64,000 bases of DNA from Actinobacteria bacterium IMCC25003 (GTDB lineage: Bacteria; Actinomycetota; Actinomycetes; Nanopelagicales; Nanopelagicaceae): NCBI GenBank assembly GCA_002284855.1, contig CP015603.1, positions 310,001-374,000 of the forward strand, given 5' to 3'. This document shows positions 1 through 8,847 of this stretch, one piece after another. A model generated the notes under the pieces. That model was not told the DNA's origin and ran no database searches. It worked only from the letters and a program-made list of their open reading frames with translations. The translations under genes and the position numbers were made by a program. Position 1 is the stretch's first letter, and each line of letters starts with the position of its first letter.

Positions 1-199
1 TTCAACAATCACCGAAATCATCTTGGCCACTGACCCAAACCTTGAAGGCGAAGCGACAGCGACCTACTTAGCTCGCCTCATTAAGCCGATGGGTATCAAC
101 GTCTCTCGCCTCGCATCAGGACTTCCTGTAGGCGGAGATCTCGAATATGCCGATGAAGTCACGCTCGGACGAGCATTTGAAGGCCGCACCAACCTTTAA
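1..199 (+). CDS. recR: RecR recombination mediator, 3' end only
   Basis: The frame enters from the left edge (first full codon at base 2) and runs 65 codons to TAA at 197-199. The stretch [18 protein letters not shown] is the toprim-domain core of RecR, and the tail [19 protein letters not shown] is the typical RecR C-terminus. RecR works with RecO (and RecF) to load RecA on gapped DNA. The N-terminal helix-hairpin-helix and zinc finger lie outside the window. In actinobacteria recR commonly sits just upstream of lysC-asd, as here. Confidence 0.93.
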   Translation, partial: STITEIILATDPNLEGEATATYLARLIKPMGINVSRLASGLPVGGDLEYADEVTLGRAFEGRTNL

Positions 200-289
200 T
201 CTCATTATTTGGTCATAGTCCCGTCTCATATATTAGGATAATTCGATAATCGGCTAGCGCCAATATTCAGCGTGCTTCACTATTAAGCC

Positions 290-1561
290 ATGGGTCTCAT
301 TGTTCAGAAGTTTGGTGGTTCCTCAGTAGCTGATGCCGAGGGGCTCAAGCGCGTTGCTGCACGCATCGTTGCAACCAAGAAGGCCGGCAATCAGGTGGTC
401 GTCGTGGTCAGCGCCATGGGCGATACCACAGATGAATTGATCGATCTCGCCAATCAAGTCAGCCCAATCCCACCAGGGCGCGAACTCGATATGTTGTTAA
501 CAGCGGGCGAGCGAATTTCTATGGCTCTGCTGGCAATGGCAATTAACAATCTTGGATTCGAAGCACTTTCATTTACCGGTTCACAAGCTGGAGTTATTAC
601 AGATTCAGTTCACGGAAAAGCACGCATCATCGATGTGACACCTGGTCGAATTCGCGAAGCGATTGATGCAGGATCTATTGCTATCGTTGCTGGCTTCCAA
701 GGAATTTCGCAAGATACCAATGACATCACAACTCTTGGTCGCGGTGGTTCCGATACAACTGCAGTGGCGCTTGCCGCTGCACTCGATGCCGATGTCTGTG
801 AAATCTATACAGACGTCGATGGAATCTTCTCTGCAGATCCACGCGCAATTCCTGCAGCGCGCAAGTTAAAGACAGTTACATATGAAGAGATGCTTGAACT
901 CGCAGCAGCAGGTGCAAAGGTTCTTCACTTACGTTGCGTTGAATATGCGCGTCGATTCAATTTACCAATCCACGTACGTTCATCTTTTTCACCACTAGAA
1001 GGAACATGGGTAGTTGAGAACCACCCAGAAGGAGGCACCATGGAGCAAGCAATCATCGCCGGAGTCGCACACGATAAGTCAGAGGCGAAGGTGACAATCG
1101 TTGGTGTACCTGACCGCACGGGCGTTGCAGCGCGCATCTTCCAAGCGCTTGCCGATAACGATCTCAACATCGACATGATTGTGCAGAACGTATCTGCAGC
1201 AGCAACTGGCCTCACCGATATCTCATTTACATTGCCAAAGGCAGATGGCGCAGAAGCGACAACTGTTCTGAAGAAGATTCAAGGTGAAGTTGGTTTCTCA
1301 TCACTTCAGTACGACGACACCATCGGAAAGCTCTCACTCGTCGGCGCAGGGATGCGTTCGCACCCAGGTGTAACAGCAACGTTCTTTGCAGCGATGGCTG
1401 AAGCAGGAGTGAATATTGAGATGATTTCAACGTCTGAAATCCGTATTTCCATCATCGTTCGCGAAGATGACCTTGAGCGCGCCGCGCGTGCAGCACACAC
1501 CGCATTTGGCCTTGATTCAGATCAGAACGAGGCGGTTGTATATGGAGGAACAGGTCGATGA
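290..1561 (+). CDS. lysC: Aspartate kinase, alpha subunit
   Basis: Phosphorylates L-aspartate with ATP, the first step of the lysine, threonine, methionine and diaminopimelate pathways. The 423-aa product begins [18 protein letters not shown] (kinase signature KFGGSS), carries the [11 protein letters not shown] nucleotide/substrate motif in the kinase domain, and has two ACT domains in the last ~170 residues that normally sense lysine/threonine. Length and order match Gram-positive aspartokinases. The start at 290 is the standard N-terminus. It overlaps asd by 4 bases (ATGA), so the two are probably coupled. A second start inside the gene (1040) is described separately. Confidence 0.97.
   Translation: MGLIVQKFGGSSVADAEGLKRVAARIVATKKAGNQVVVVVSAMGDTTDELIDLANQVSPIPPGRELDMLLTAGERISMALLAMAINNLGFEALSFTGSQAGVITDSVHGKARIIDVTPGRIREAIDAGSIAIVAGFQGISQDTNDITTLGRGGSDTTAVALAAALDADVCEIYTDVDGIFSADPRAIPAARKLKTVTYEEMLELAAAGAKVLHLRCVEYARRFNLPIHVRSSFSPLEGTWVVENHPEGGTMEQAIIAGVAHDKSEAKVTIVGVPDRTGVAARIFQALADNDLNIDMIVQNVSAAATGLTDISFTLPKADGAEATTVLKKIQGEVGFSSLQYDDTIGKLSLVGAGMRSHPGVTATFFAAMAEAGVNIEMISTSEIRISIIVREDDLERAARAAHTAFGLDSDQNEAVVYGGTGR
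1040..1561 (+). CDS. lysC: Internal in-frame start: aspartate kinase beta subunit
   Basis: An ATG at 1040 lies in frame inside lysC, preceded by a near-perfect Shine-Dalgarno AGGAGG at 1030-1035 with a 4-base gap. Translation from it would give a 173-residue protein starting [18 protein letters not shown] and containing only the two ACT regulatory domains. Corynebacterium glutamicum and Bacillus aspartokinases are known to be alpha2beta2 enzymes whose beta subunit arises from just such an internal start at the equivalent place. The SD and frame are visible; use of the start is inferred from family knowledge. Confidence 0.8.
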   Translation: MEQAIIAGVAHDKSEAKVTIVGVPDRTGVAARIFQALADNDLNIDMIVQNVSAAATGLTDISFTLPKADGAEATTVLKKIQGEVGFSSLQYDDTIGKLSLVGAGMRSHPGVTATFFAAMAEAGVNIEMISTSEIRISIIVREDDLERAARAAHTAFGLDSDQNEAVVYGGTGR

Positions 1562-2622
1562 CAAAGAAGACAAAGAAGTTACCTTCACTTGCAGTCGTTG
1601 GCGCAACTGGAGCTGTCGGTACCGTCATGCTCGACATCCTCTCAAAGCGTAAAAATGTCTATGGCGAAATTCGTTTGATCGCATCTGCTCGCAGCGCGGG
1701 TAAGAAGTTGATGTGTCGCGGCGAAGAACTCACTGTTGTCGCACTTTCACCTGAAGCATTTGATGGCATCGATATCGCAATGTTCGACGTCCCAGATGAA
1801 ATTTCAGCAGAGTGGGCGCCAATCGCGGCAAAGCGTGGCGCTGTTGTCGTCGATAACTCCGGTGCATTCCGTATGGACAAGAAGGTCCCGCTGGTTGTTC
1901 CTGAAGTAAATCCAAAGGACATCAAGAAGCGTCCAAAGGGAATTATTTCTAATCCAAACTGCACAACACTTTCAATGATTGTTGCAATGGGTGCACTAGA
2001 TAAAAAGTTTGGTCTTAAGGAACTTGTTGTCTCTTCCTACCAAGCAGCATCAGGTGCAGGACAACCTGGTATCGATGCACTTCATGATCAGATTTCAAAG
2101 GTTGCAGGAAAGAACCTCGGTTCAGTCGCTAAGGATCTTCGTGGCGTCATCACAGATCTCGGCCCATTCCCAGCACCGCTTGCAATGAATGTTGTCCCAT
2201 GGGCAGGTTCACTCAAAGAAGCTGGTTACTCATCTGAAGAGCTCAAGGTTCGCAATGAATCTCGCAAGATTCTAGGAATGCCAAAGCTCAAGGTTTCTGC
2301 AACATGTGTTCGTGTGCCAGTGATTACAACTCACTCGCTCACAGTGCATGCAGTCTTCTCAAAAGAGGTAACTCGTAAGGCTGCTCAATCTGCTCTTAAG
2401 AAGGCAGAAGGAGTCATGCTTTATGACAACCCAGAGAAGAAGGAGTTCCCGACTCCAGCAGATGTTGTTGGAACCGATCCAACATGGGTTGGTCGCGTCC
2501 GCCAATCTTTGGATAATCCAAAGGCAATCGACCTCTTTGTCTGCGGAGATAACTTGCGTAAGGGCGCAGCGTTAAATACTGCACAAATTGCAGAACTAGT
2601 CGCTGCTGAATTCAGCAAGTAA
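1558..2622 (+). CDS. asd: Aspartate-semialdehyde dehydrogenase
   Basis: Reduces aspartyl phosphate to aspartate semialdehyde with NADPH, directly after LysC in the pathway. The 354-aa protein opens with a Rossmann motif ([13 protein letters not shown], about residues 13-25) and has the active-site motif SNPNCTT with the nucleophile Cys135. The typical AASGAGQPG segment follows around residue 164. Start ATG overlaps the lysC stop by 4 bases. The tail before fcl is only 19 bp and contains the fcl promoter, so lysC-asd looks like a two-gene operon. Confidence 0.97.
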   Translation: MTKKTKKLPSLAVVGATGAVGTVMLDILSKRKNVYGEIRLIASARSAGKKLMCRGEELTVVALSPEAFDGIDIAMFDVPDEISAEWAPIAAKRGAVVVDNSGAFRMDKKVPLVVPEVNPKDIKKRPKGIISNPNCTTLSMIVAMGALDKKFGLKELVVSSYQAASGAGQPGIDALHDQISKVAGKNLGSVAKDLRGVITDLGPFPAPLAMNVVPWAGSLKEAGYSSEELKVRNESRKILGMPKLKVSATCVRVPVITTHSLTVHAVFSKEVTRKAAQSALKKAEGVMLYDNPEKKEFPTPADVVGTDPTWVGRVRQSLDNPKAIDLFVCGDNLRKGAALNTAQIAELVAAEFSK

Positions 2623-2629
2623 ACGCAAC

Positions 2630-2635
2630 TAGACT
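2630..2635 (+). promoter_or_regulatory. -10 element for fcl-gmd (leaderless type)
   Basis: TAGACT, followed by six bases (GACGAC) and the fcl ATG at 2642. A -10 at this distance puts the transcription start on or next to the start codon. There is no Shine-Dalgarno upstream of fcl, which fits a leaderless mRNA. No clear -35 is visible. Confidence 0.55.
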
Positions 2636-2641
2636 GACGAC

Positions 2642-3574
2642 ATGACAATCGTTGTCGCGGGCGGAACAGGCCTCGCGGGTTCTGCAATCGTGCGCGCCTA
2701 CCAGGCAACTGGTGCCGAGGTCATTGCAGTCAACCGCTCAGTGGTCGATCTCCTTGATCGCGATGCAACGACTGCCTTTCTCGAGAAGATCAAGCCATCA
2801 CTCGTTGTGGATGCTGCTGCAAAAGTGGGCGGAATCGGCGCCAACAATGCATTTCCAGTTGAGTTCCTCTCAGACAATGTACGTATCCAGAGCAATCTCA
2901 TGGAAGCGGCGCATGCGGCTGATGTAGAAAAATTCATCTTCCTAGGTTCAAGCTGTATCTATCCACGCGATTGCGCACAACCAATTAAAGAAGAGTATTT
3001 ACTCACTGGCCCTCTTGAAGAGACTAACTCAGCATATGCCATCGCAAAAATTGCCGGTATTGAACTTATTAAATCTTTCCGTAAAGAGTATGGCCGCACG
3101 TGGATCTCGTTGATGCCAACAAATCTCTATGGCCCTAATGACAACTTTGAATTAAAAGGTTCGCACGTTCTTCCTGCATTTATCCGCCGCTTTGTAGAAG
3201 CAGCTGAAAATAATGTCGCAACAGAAACTTTGTGGGGGACAGGTTCACCAAAGCGCGAATTCCTGCACGTCGATGATCTTGCTTCAGCAGTGGTTCACCT
3301 TGGTGCGAATTACAACTCATCCGATCACATCAATATTGGAACAGGCGAAGACCTCACCATTAAGGCACTTGCCGAACTTGTCGCTGAATTAGCTGGCTTT
3401 GAAGGCGAAATTGCTTGGGATTCAACAAAACCCGATGGGACTCCACGCAAGGTTCTTGATGTTTCGAAGGCTAAATCGCTAGGTTGGGCACCGAAGATTT
3501 CTCTACGCGATGGAATTGCATCAACTATCGCTTGGTATAAAGATGCATCTGCAAAGGGAGTAGCGAGACGATGA
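2642..3574 (+). CDS. fcl: GDP-L-fucose synthase (GDP-4-keto-6-deoxymannose epimerase/reductase)
   Basis: Converts GDP-4-keto-6-deoxy-D-mannose to GDP-L-fucose with NADPH. A 310-aa short-chain dehydrogenase/epimerase: nucleotide-binding [11 protein letters not shown] near residue 7, the family-typical SSCIYP around 104-108 and the catalytic Tyr132-x3-Lys136 pair (SAYAIAK). It overlaps gmd by 4 bases and gmd makes its substrate, so the pair forms a complete two-step route from GDP-mannose to GDP-fucose. The product probably feeds cell-surface glycan; no fucosyltransferase is recognisable next to it. Confidence 0.94.
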   Translation: MTIVVAGGTGLAGSAIVRAYQATGAEVIAVNRSVVDLLDRDATTAFLEKIKPSLVVDAAAKVGGIGANNAFPVEFLSDNVRIQSNLMEAAHAADVEKFIFLGSSCIYPRDCAQPIKEEYLLTGPLEETNSAYAIAKIAGIELIKSFRKEYGRTWISLMPTNLYGPNDNFELKGSHVLPAFIRRFVEAAENNVATETLWGTGSPKREFLHVDDLASAVVHLGANYNSSDHINIGTGEDLTIKALAELVAELAGFEGEIAWDSTKPDGTPRKVLDVSKAKSLGWAPKISLRDGIASTIAWYKDASAKGVARR

Positions 3575-4554
3575 GTAGAAAAGTTGCACTAATTACTGGT
3601 GTTACAGGACAAGATGGTTCATACCTTGCAGAGTTTTTGCTCGCAAAGGGTTATGAAGTACATGGCCTGATTCGTCGTTCTTCAACATTTAACACTTCAC
3701 GTATCGATCACATCTACCAAGATCCACACGACACAAACCCAAAGCTCTTCTTGCACTACGGCGATCTCATCGATGGTGTTGGACTTACCAACCTCATCCG
3801 CGAAATCAAGCCAACTGAGGTCTACAACCTTGGTGCACAGTCACACGTTCAGGTTTCATTCACGATGCCTCAGTACACAGGTCAAGTCGATGCTGTTGGC
3901 GCTGTCGGACTTCTTGAAGCAATTCGTTCTGCAGATCTTGATATCCGTTTCTATCAGGCATCAACATCAGAACTCTTTGGTTCAACTCCACCACCACAGA
4001 ACGAAACTTCAGTATTTCGCCCACAGTCACCGTATGCAGCTGCAAAGTTGATGGCGTACTGGTGCACCGTTAACTACCGCGATGGTTACGGACTGCATGC
4101 AACAAATGGAATTTTGTTCAACCACGAATCTCCTCGTCGTGGAGAAACATTCGTAACACGCAAAATCACTCGCGCAGTCGCTGCCATCAAGGCAGGCAAG
4201 CAGGAAAAGCTATTCCTTGGAAACCTCGATGCAGTACGCGACTGGGGTTATGCAAAAGAGTATGTCGAATCAATGTGGCTGATGCTTCAGCAAGATAAGC
4301 CATCTGATTATGTTGTTGCAACCGGTGTTGGCGCGACAGTGAAAGATTTTGCAGAAGCAGCGTTTTCACGCGCAGGACTTAACTGGCAAGACCACGTTGA
4401 GACAGATAAGAAGTACATCCGCCCAACAGAGGTCGATGCACTGATTGGCGATCCTTCAAAGGCTGAAAAGGCACTTAATTGGAAAGCCAATACCCACTGG
4501 AAAGAGCTTGCCGAACTTATGGTCGATGCCGATATTGAGGCTCTTAACAAATAA
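3571..4554 (+). CDS. gmd: GDP-mannose 4,6-dehydratase
   Basis: Dehydrates GDP-D-mannose to GDP-4-keto-6-deoxy-D-mannose using bound NADP+. The 327-aa protein has the extended SDR motif [14 protein letters not shown] (residues 10-23), RRSSTFNT for NADP binding, the active-site STSELFG (Thr132, Glu134) and Tyr155-x3-Lys159 (YAAAK). [17 protein letters not shown] is a strong Gmd signature. Start overlaps fcl by ATGA. Its stop is one base from the stop of the convergent phosphoesterase gene. Confidence 0.97.
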   Translation: MSRKVALITGVTGQDGSYLAEFLLAKGYEVHGLIRRSSTFNTSRIDHIYQDPHDTNPKLFLHYGDLIDGVGLTNLIREIKPTEVYNLGAQSHVQVSFTMPQYTGQVDAVGAVGLLEAIRSADLDIRFYQASTSELFGSTPPPQNETSVFRPQSPYAAAKLMAYWCTVNYRDGYGLHATNGILFNHESPRRGETFVTRKITRAVAAIKAGKQEKLFLGNLDAVRDWGYAKEYVESMWLMLQQDKPSDYVVATGVGATVKDFAEAAFSRAGLNWQDHVETDKKYIRPTEVDALIGDPSKAEKALNWKANTHWKELAELMVDADIEALNK

Positions 4555-4555
4555 G

Positions 4556-5377
4556 TTAGAAAGCTGCAGTAAGCGTTACCAGCGAAACTTCTGGTGGGCT
4601 TGCAACTCTAATTCGCGAGAACGGTCCTGTTCCCATTCCGGCGGAGACGTTCAAAAGTGGTTCACCTTTAACCACGGTTAAACCGCGGGCACGCCACGTA
4701 GGCAGATCGCAATTTGTCGTGAGCGCCTTTGATCCACCGGGCCATGGAAGTCTCACTTGGCCACCATGTGTGTGGCCGGCGAAGATTGCGTCGAGATGAT
4801 CGTTCTTCATTCCTTCAATAATCCGTAGGTACGGTGCATGAGTGACGCCGATTGCAACATGGCATTTTCCAGCTTCACCTGCAACGAGTGAGTAATCATC
4901 AAATTCAAGGTGAGCATCATCAGTGCCGCGCGCTTCAATCACAGTCTTATTGATGGTAATTGTGGTGCGAGATGTATTGATGTTCTTCCACCCACGCGCT
5001 TGCAGACCGGCATCAAGTTCTTGCCATGGAAGTTCTGGGCCGTGAACGCGCTTACCGTGGTTTGGTAGTAGGTACTTCAAAGGATTCTTCGGAACTGGTT
5101 CGTAGTAATCATTAGAGCCAAAGACGAAGAGACCTGGGATATCAAGCAATTCATCAAGTGCATCGAGAGCTACGGGCACTGCTTTTTTATCTGCCAAGAA
5201 ATCGCCAGTGCTGATGACAAGATCGGGCTTGAGAGAAATAAATGACTTGATATCTGCAATCTCTTTTGTGCGCGCTGGTGTGAGATGCAGGTCGGAGAAG
5301 TGCAGAACACGAATATCGTCGTGGCCTGGCGGCAAGATAGGCATCTCGGCCTCGCGGAGAACGTAGGTCATAGTCAT
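4556..5377 (-). CDS. Metallophosphoesterase, YkuE-like
   Basis: A 273-aa calcineurin-like phosphoesterase. The metal-ligand blocks are all present: SDLHL (D-x-H), STGDFL (GD), GSNDYY (GNxD/E variant with Ser-Asn-Asp), GVTHAP and AGHTHGGQVRLP (GHTH). This order matches the YkuE-type group, some of which act on lipids or lipid-linked phosphates; the substrate here is unknown. No strong signal peptide, so probably cytoplasmic or membrane-peripheral. Two ATGs compete as start (5377 and 5371). A TAATCT hexamer lies at 5382-5387 on the minus strand, 4 bases before the first ATG. Confidence 0.88.
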   Translation of the reverse strand: MTMTYVLREAEMPILPPGHDDIRVLHFSDLHLTPARTKEIADIKSFISLKPDLVISTGDFLADKKAVPVALDALDELLDIPGLFVFGSNDYYEPVPKNPLKYLLPNHGKRVHGPELPWQELDAGLQARGWKNINTSRTTITINKTVIEARGTDDAHLEFDDYSLVAGEAGKCHVAIGVTHAPYLRIIEGMKNDHLDAIFAGHTHGGQVRLPWPGGSKALTTNCDLPTWRARGLTVVKGEPLLNVSAGMGTGPFSRIRVASPPEVSLVTLTAAF

Positions 5378-5391
5378 GAGAAGATTAGCCC

Positions 5392-5850
5392 ATGGGACTT
5401 AAAGAGACACTTAAGACTGACCTCACTGAAGCAATTCGCAGTAGCGACAAAGTTGTATCAGGCACCATTCGTATGGTTCTGACTGCAATCACCAATGAAG
5501 AGGTTTCAGGTAAAGAGGCGCGCGTACTTTCTGATGACGAGATCATCACCGTGCTCTCCCGCGAAGCGAAGAAGCGTCGCGAAGCAGCAGAAGAGTTTGC
5601 AAAGGCAGGACGCACAGATAAGGCAGCCGAAGAGAAGGCTGAAGGCGAAGTCATCGCTAAGTACTTACCAGCACAACTTTCTGAAGATGATATTAAGAAG
5701 ATAATTGCAGCCGCAGTTGCATCAACTGGCGCAGCAGGACCTGCCGATATGGGCAAGGTCATGGGCGCAATCAAGCCGCAGATTGCAGGAAAGGCAGATG
5801 GATCACTCGTTTCATCTCTCGTCAAAGCAGCTCTAGCTGGAGGAAATTAA
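5392..5850 (+). CDS. yqeY: GatB/YqeY domain protein
   Basis: A 152-aa, mainly helical, charged protein of the YqeY family, related to the tail domain of GatB, which binds tRNA in the Glu/Asp amidotransferase. Family hallmarks are the early conserved block TLKTDLTEAIRS and the later KYLPAQLSEDDIKKII followed by DMGKVMGAIKPQI. The cellular role of free-standing YqeY is not established; a tRNA link is inferred. Divergent from the phosphoesterase gene with only 14 bp between starts, so both must initiate from a very short shared region. A 50-codon DUF4177 gene follows 1 base after the stop. Confidence 0.9.
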   Translation: MGLKETLKTDLTEAIRSSDKVVSGTIRMVLTAITNEEVSGKEARVLSDDEIITVLSREAKKRREAAEEFAKAGRTDKAAEEKAEGEVIAKYLPAQLSEDDIKKIIAAAVASTGAAGPADMGKVMGAIKPQIAGKADGSLVSSLVKAALAGGN

Positions 5851-5851
5851 T

Positions 5852-6004
5852 ATGAAGTTTGAATACGCAACAGTTCCACTACTTTCACATGCAACAAAGC
5901 AGATTCTTGATACTTGGGGTTCAGATGGATGGGAACTCGTCACAGTAATTCCAGCACCAGGCGGCGAACAACTCGTTGCTTATATGAAGCGTGAGGTTAA
6001 GTAA
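5852..6004 (+). CDS. DUF4177 small protein
   Basis: A 50-codon gene starting ATG 5852, preceded by GGAGGAA (SD) inside the end of yqeY. The product begins MKFEYATVPLLSHATKQIL and contains the DUF4177 core GSDGWELVTV followed by a strand ending AYMKREVK. Proteins of this family are short, soluble and of unknown function. It overlaps the following ridA gene by one base (TAATG), so the three genes yqeY, this gene and ridA probably form one transcript. In actinobacteria this small gene is regularly found just upstream of a RidA gene. Confidence 0.85.
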   Translation: MKFEYATVPLLSHATKQILDTWGSDGWELVTVIPAPGGEQLVAYMKREVK

Positions 6005-6462
6005 TGACTGATGTCCGCGCAAAGCTCGCTGAAAAGGGCTTAGTACTTCCAGTTTCATCAAAGCCACTTGCTGCATATGTTCCTGCAGTTCGTACTGGCA
6101 ATATCGTCTTTACTGCAGGCCAACTCCCTATGGTTGAGGGCGCAATTGCCAAGACTGGAAAAGTTGGCGCAGATGTCACTGTTGAAGAGGCATATGAGCT
6201 CGCAAAGATCTGCGCACTGAACGCGCTCTCTGCTGTCGAACTCGTTGCTCCAGTTGATTCAATCGTAAAGGTAGTTCGCATTGTCTGTTACGTAAACGGT
6301 GCACCTGGATTTATCTCTCAGCCAGCGGTTGCAAATGGAGCATCAGAGCTCTTTATGCATATCTGGGGAGATGCCGGAGTTGCTGCACGAAGCGCACTCG
6401 GTGTTGCTGAACTTCCGCTTAACTCACCTGTCGAGGTCGAGTTAACAGTCGAAGTTAAGTAA
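6004..6462 (+). CDS. RidA/YjgF/YER057c family protein
   Basis: A 152-aa member of the RidA superfamily, whose archetype hydrolyses reactive enamine/imine intermediates from PLP enzymes such as threonine dehydratase. Visible family features are FTAGQLPM near residue 36, the NALSAVE helix, the VKVVRIVCYVNGAPGF strand block and the closing SPVEVELTVE. The residue corresponding to the catalytic Arg of true RidA is not obvious, so this may be one of the Rid subgroups without that activity. Start overlaps DUF4177 by one base. Its TAA stop directly abuts the TAA stop of convergent crp inside a 12-bp palindrome (6457-6468). Confidence 0.86.
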   Translation: MTDVRAKLAEKGLVLPVSSKPLAAYVPAVRTGNIVFTAGQLPMVEGAIAKTGKVGADVTVEEAYELAKICALNALSAVELVAPVDSIVKVVRIVCYVNGAPGFISQPAVANGASELFMHIWGDAGVAARSALGVAELPLNSPVEVELTVEVK

Positions 6463-7146
6463 TTACTTACCGCGCTTTTCGAGGCGCTCTACATCTGTAA
6501 TCAATACAGCGCGACCATCGAGCTTGAGCCATCCGCGACCAGCGAAATCAGCGAGAGCTTTATTTACTGTTTCGCGTGATGCGCCAACGAGCTGAGCAAG
6601 TTCTTCTTGAGTAAGATCGTGGTGAACAAAGAGTCCATCATCTGTCTTCTTACCGAAGCGAGCTCCGAGATCCATCAGCGCTTTAGCCACGCGTCCAGGA
6701 ACATCAGAGAAGACGAGATCGCCCACTGCTTCGTTGGTGCGACGAAGACGCTGAGCAAGTCGAGCTAATAGGTTGAGTGAGACTTCAGGATTTCCCTTGA
6801 GCCATGGAATCAATTTTTCGTGGCTGAGGGAGAGAAGCTTTGCATCGGTAACTGCTGTTGCAGTTGAAGTCCGTGGGCCCGGATCGAAGAGCGAGAGTTC
6901 GCCAAACATTTCGCCAGGTCCGAGAATTGAGAGAAGGTTTTCGCGTCCATCACCGCTTGAAGTACCAAGCTTGAGCTTTCCCTCGACGATGACGTAGACA
7001 TGCTCGCCTTCGTCGCCCTCCTTGAAGAGGATTCCACCCTTGCTGATCTTCACAGAATCCATGGAGGCGCGAAGCGATGCTGCTTGAGCATCATCGAGGG
7101 CGGTGAACAGTGGGGCGCGTCTTACGACTTCATCTTCTAGTGGCAC
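6463..7146 (-). CDS. crp: Crp/Fnr-family transcriptional regulator (actinobacterial Crp)
   Basis: A 227-aa cyclic-nucleotide-type regulator. The N-terminal half is a cNMP-binding barrel with the phosphate-binding cassette GEMFGELSLFDPGPRTSTATA. The C-terminal winged helix has the recognition region LTQEELAQLVGASRETVNKAL. It closely follows the Streptomyces/Mycobacterium Crp pattern, including the FSDVPGRVAKAL hinge. In those bacteria Crp binds cAMP and controls development, spore germination or carbon/respiration genes. The start is GTG at 7146; a TAAACT -10 lies exactly 6 bases upstream. Divergent from nth with 17 bp between start codons. Confidence 0.95.
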   Translation of the reverse strand: MPLEDEVVRRAPLFTALDDAQAASLRASMDSVKISKGGILFKEGDEGEHVYVIVEGKLKLGTSSGDGRENLLSILGPGEMFGELSLFDPGPRTSTATAVTDAKLLSLSHEKLIPWLKGNPEVSLNLLARLAQRLRRTNEAVGDLVFSDVPGRVAKALMDLGARFGKKTDDGLFVHHDLTQEELAQLVGASRETVNKALADFAGRGWLKLDGRAVLITDVERLEKRGK

Positions 7147-7151
7147 GTGGG

Positions 7152-7158
7152 TAGTTTA
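7152..7158. promoter_or_regulatory. Overlapping divergent -10 elements of crp and nth
   Basis: The 7-mer TAGTTTA serves both strands. TAGTTT (7152-7157) lies 6 bases before the nth ATG. On the minus strand TAAACT (7158-7153) lies 6 bases before the crp GTG. Both would give leaderless transcripts from one opened DNA bubble. Weak -35-like TTCATC (7129-7134, plus strand) and TTCACT (7181-7176, minus strand) each sit 17 bp away. Confidence 0.6.
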
Positions 7159-7163
7159 CTCGC

Positions 7164-7862
7164 ATGACCGTAGATAGTGAAACTCGAAGAGAGGCCCGGG
7201 CTATCTACCGAATCCTCACCAAAACCTACCCAGATATCCGCTGCGAATTAGATTTTAAGAATCCACTCGAGCTAACAGTGGCAGTAATCCTCTCGGCACA
7301 GTGCACTGATAAAAGAGTTAACAGCATTACCCCAGCACTCTTTAAGAAATATAAGAAGGCGAATGATTATGCACAAGCGCCCCTAGCTGAGATTGAAGAA
7401 TTTATTTACTCAGCAGGCTTTTATCATGCGAAGGCGCGCCACCTAAAAGGCTTGGGCGTTAAATTGGTGGAAGAGTTCGGTGGAAAAATTCCCTCAACAA
7501 TCGAAGAGTTGACCTCGTTACCAGGCGTTGGCCGAAAGACTGCAAACGTTGTGCTCGGACATGCATTTGATATTCCAGGAATTACAGTCGATACACATTT
7601 TGGCCGGCTATCACGTCGCTTTGGATGGACCGCATCGCTAGATCCAGTCAAAGTCGAACACGAAGTTGGCGAGCTCATTCCACAGAAAGAGTGGACCAAT
7701 CTCTCGCAGCGCATGATTTGGCACGGACGTCGCATCTGTCATTCACGTAAACCTGCATGTGGTGCCTGTCCTATCGCAAAGATCTGCCCTTCAGTTGGCA
7801 TCGGTGAGATGGATAAAGAGAAGGCAAAGCTATTGGTAAAGACAGATAAGGATTTCCGATGA
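7164..7862 (+). CDS. nth: Endonuclease III (DNA glycosylase/AP lyase)
   Basis: Base-excision repair enzyme that removes oxidised pyrimidines and nicks abasic sites. The 232-aa protein has the helix-hairpin-helix [12 protein letters not shown] with catalytic Lys125, catalytic Asp143 in TVDTHFGR, and the four cysteines of the [4Fe-4S] cluster at 192, 199, 202 and 208 (C-x6-C-x2-C-x5-C). ATG 7164 is chosen because the -10 TAGTTT is 6 bases before it. It overlaps the tlpA-like gene by 4 bases. crp, nth, a thioredoxin-like lipoprotein, cvpA and acs is an order also known in Streptomyces. Confidence 0.97.
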   Translation: MTVDSETRREARAIYRILTKTYPDIRCELDFKNPLELTVAVILSAQCTDKRVNSITPALFKKYKKANDYAQAPLAEIEEFIYSAGFYHAKARHLKGLGVKLVEEFGGKIPSTIEELTSLPGVGRKTANVVLGHAFDIPGITVDTHFGRLSRRFGWTASLDPVKVEHEVGELIPQKEWTNLSQRMIWHGRRICHSRKPACGACPIAKICPSVGIGEMDKEKAKLLVKTDKDFR

Positions 7863-8380
7863 AGAAATTCTTGGTATGCATTCTTACTATCCTGGCATTG
7901 ACAGGATGTTCACTCACAGAACCCATCCCTATTAAGGGCGAAGTCGTCGCATGCTCAACAATTAAAGTACTTCCGGTACAAGGTGAGGTGCTTGATTGTC
8001 TCGACGGTAGCTCTGGAGTCTCAGTCGATTCGATTAAAGGTCCTGCACTCTTAAATGTATGGGGAACGTGGTGCGCACCATGTCGCCAAGAGTTGCCGCA
8101 CTTCGCTCACTACATTGCAACTAAAGGTTCAATACCTGTTATTGGTATTGCTGTAGAAGAGAAGAGCCCTCTGGTTGTGAAGAAATTTGTAGAGACTCAT
8201 GGAATGACCTGGCCAATTCTCTACGATGCAAAGGGATCAACTCGTGGAAAGTTTGGAATGGGCGTGCCTGTTACATGGTTTATCGATGCATCGGGCACAG
8301 TAGCCTTTAAGAAATATGGCCCATTTAATTCAGTCGAAGAGATTGAACTCGATGTGGCGAAATATTTGGGAGATAAATGA
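7859..8380 (+). CDS. TlpA/ResA-like thioredoxin lipoprotein
   Basis: A 173-aa extracytoplasmic thiol-disulfide protein. The N-terminus is a lipoprotein signal with lipobox LTGC, so Cys17 would be lipidated. The thioredoxin fold has the redox motif WCAPC (Cys72, Cys75) in [14 protein letters not shown] and the cis-Pro region GVPVTWFID. Relatives reduce apocytochrome c or other exported proteins; in actinobacteria this gene commonly sits between nth and cvpA-like genes. No cytochrome c maturation genes are nearby, so the partner is unknown. Overlaps nth and the CvpA gene by 4 bases each. Confidence 0.92.
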   Translation: MKKFLVCILTILALTGCSLTEPIPIKGEVVACSTIKVLPVQGEVLDCLDGSSGVSVDSIKGPALLNVWGTWCAPCRQELPHFAHYIATKGSIPVIGIAVEEKSPLVVKKFVETHGMTWPILYDAKGSTRGKFGMGVPVTWFIDASGTVAFKKYGPFNSVEEIELDVAKYLGDK

Positions 8381-8847
8381 TCTTTGATCTCATCGTCGGC
8401 TTTATTGCCATAGGGGCGTTCATCAACGGCTATAAGAACGGCCTCTTAACAACAATCTTGCGCACAGCATTCTTCATTGCTGGTGGCGTTGCGGCTATGC
8501 ACTTCGTTGTTCAACGCGATCAAAGTGGCTGGCTCATCGTTGCAATTATTGCCGGAGCCTATGCCGCCGCCTGGGTGGGCACACAAATCGCAAAGACTTT
8601 AAAGTTCACACTTATTCGCGGACCTCTGCGTTTTATTGACTCCGTATTGGGCGCAGTTCTTGAAGTTGGAAAATATGTACTGCTCTTTTATGTGATTGGA
8701 ACAATTCTGTTGTGGTCGCCTTGGAGCACAGGACAGAACGCAGTTTCAGAGAGTAAGTTCTATCTCCAGGTGAATAAACATGCTCCCGGGGTTATCGCAG
8801 ATATTCGCCGCGAAGTAGAGAAGGCGCTGTCTAATCCTCGTCTTTAG
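8377..8847 (+). CDS. CvpA-family membrane protein
   Basis: A 156-aa protein with about four hydrophobic segments (roughly residues 2-16, 24-45, 51-68 and 97-114). The opening DLIVGFIAIGAFINGYKNGLL is the CvpA-type start. CvpA was named for colicin V production in E. coli; its general role is unclear. In many actinobacteria the membrane domain is fused to a trypsin-like protease (MarP); here only the membrane part exists. Translationally coupled (ATGA) to the thioredoxin-like gene. Its last 17 bases overlap the 3' end of acs on the other strand. Confidence 0.85.
   Translation: MIFDLIVGFIAIGAFINGYKNGLLTTILRTAFFIAGGVAAMHFVVQRDQSGWLIVAIIAGAYAAAWVGTQIAKTLKFTLIRGPLRFIDSVLGAVLEVGKYVLLFYVIGTILLWSPWSTGQNAVSESKFYLQVNKHAPGVIADIRREVEKALSNPRL

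Noticed and set aside
925-1215. Open minus-strand frame inside lysC
   Set aside because: Lies entirely antisense to a well-conserved gene, with no ribosome-binding site or protein-like features; a shadow frame.
6457-6468. Perfect 12-bp palindrome AAGTAATTACTT at the ridA/crp junction
   Set aside because: It arises because both genes end in the codons AAG TAA facing each other without a spacer; no loop or T-run makes it a terminator.
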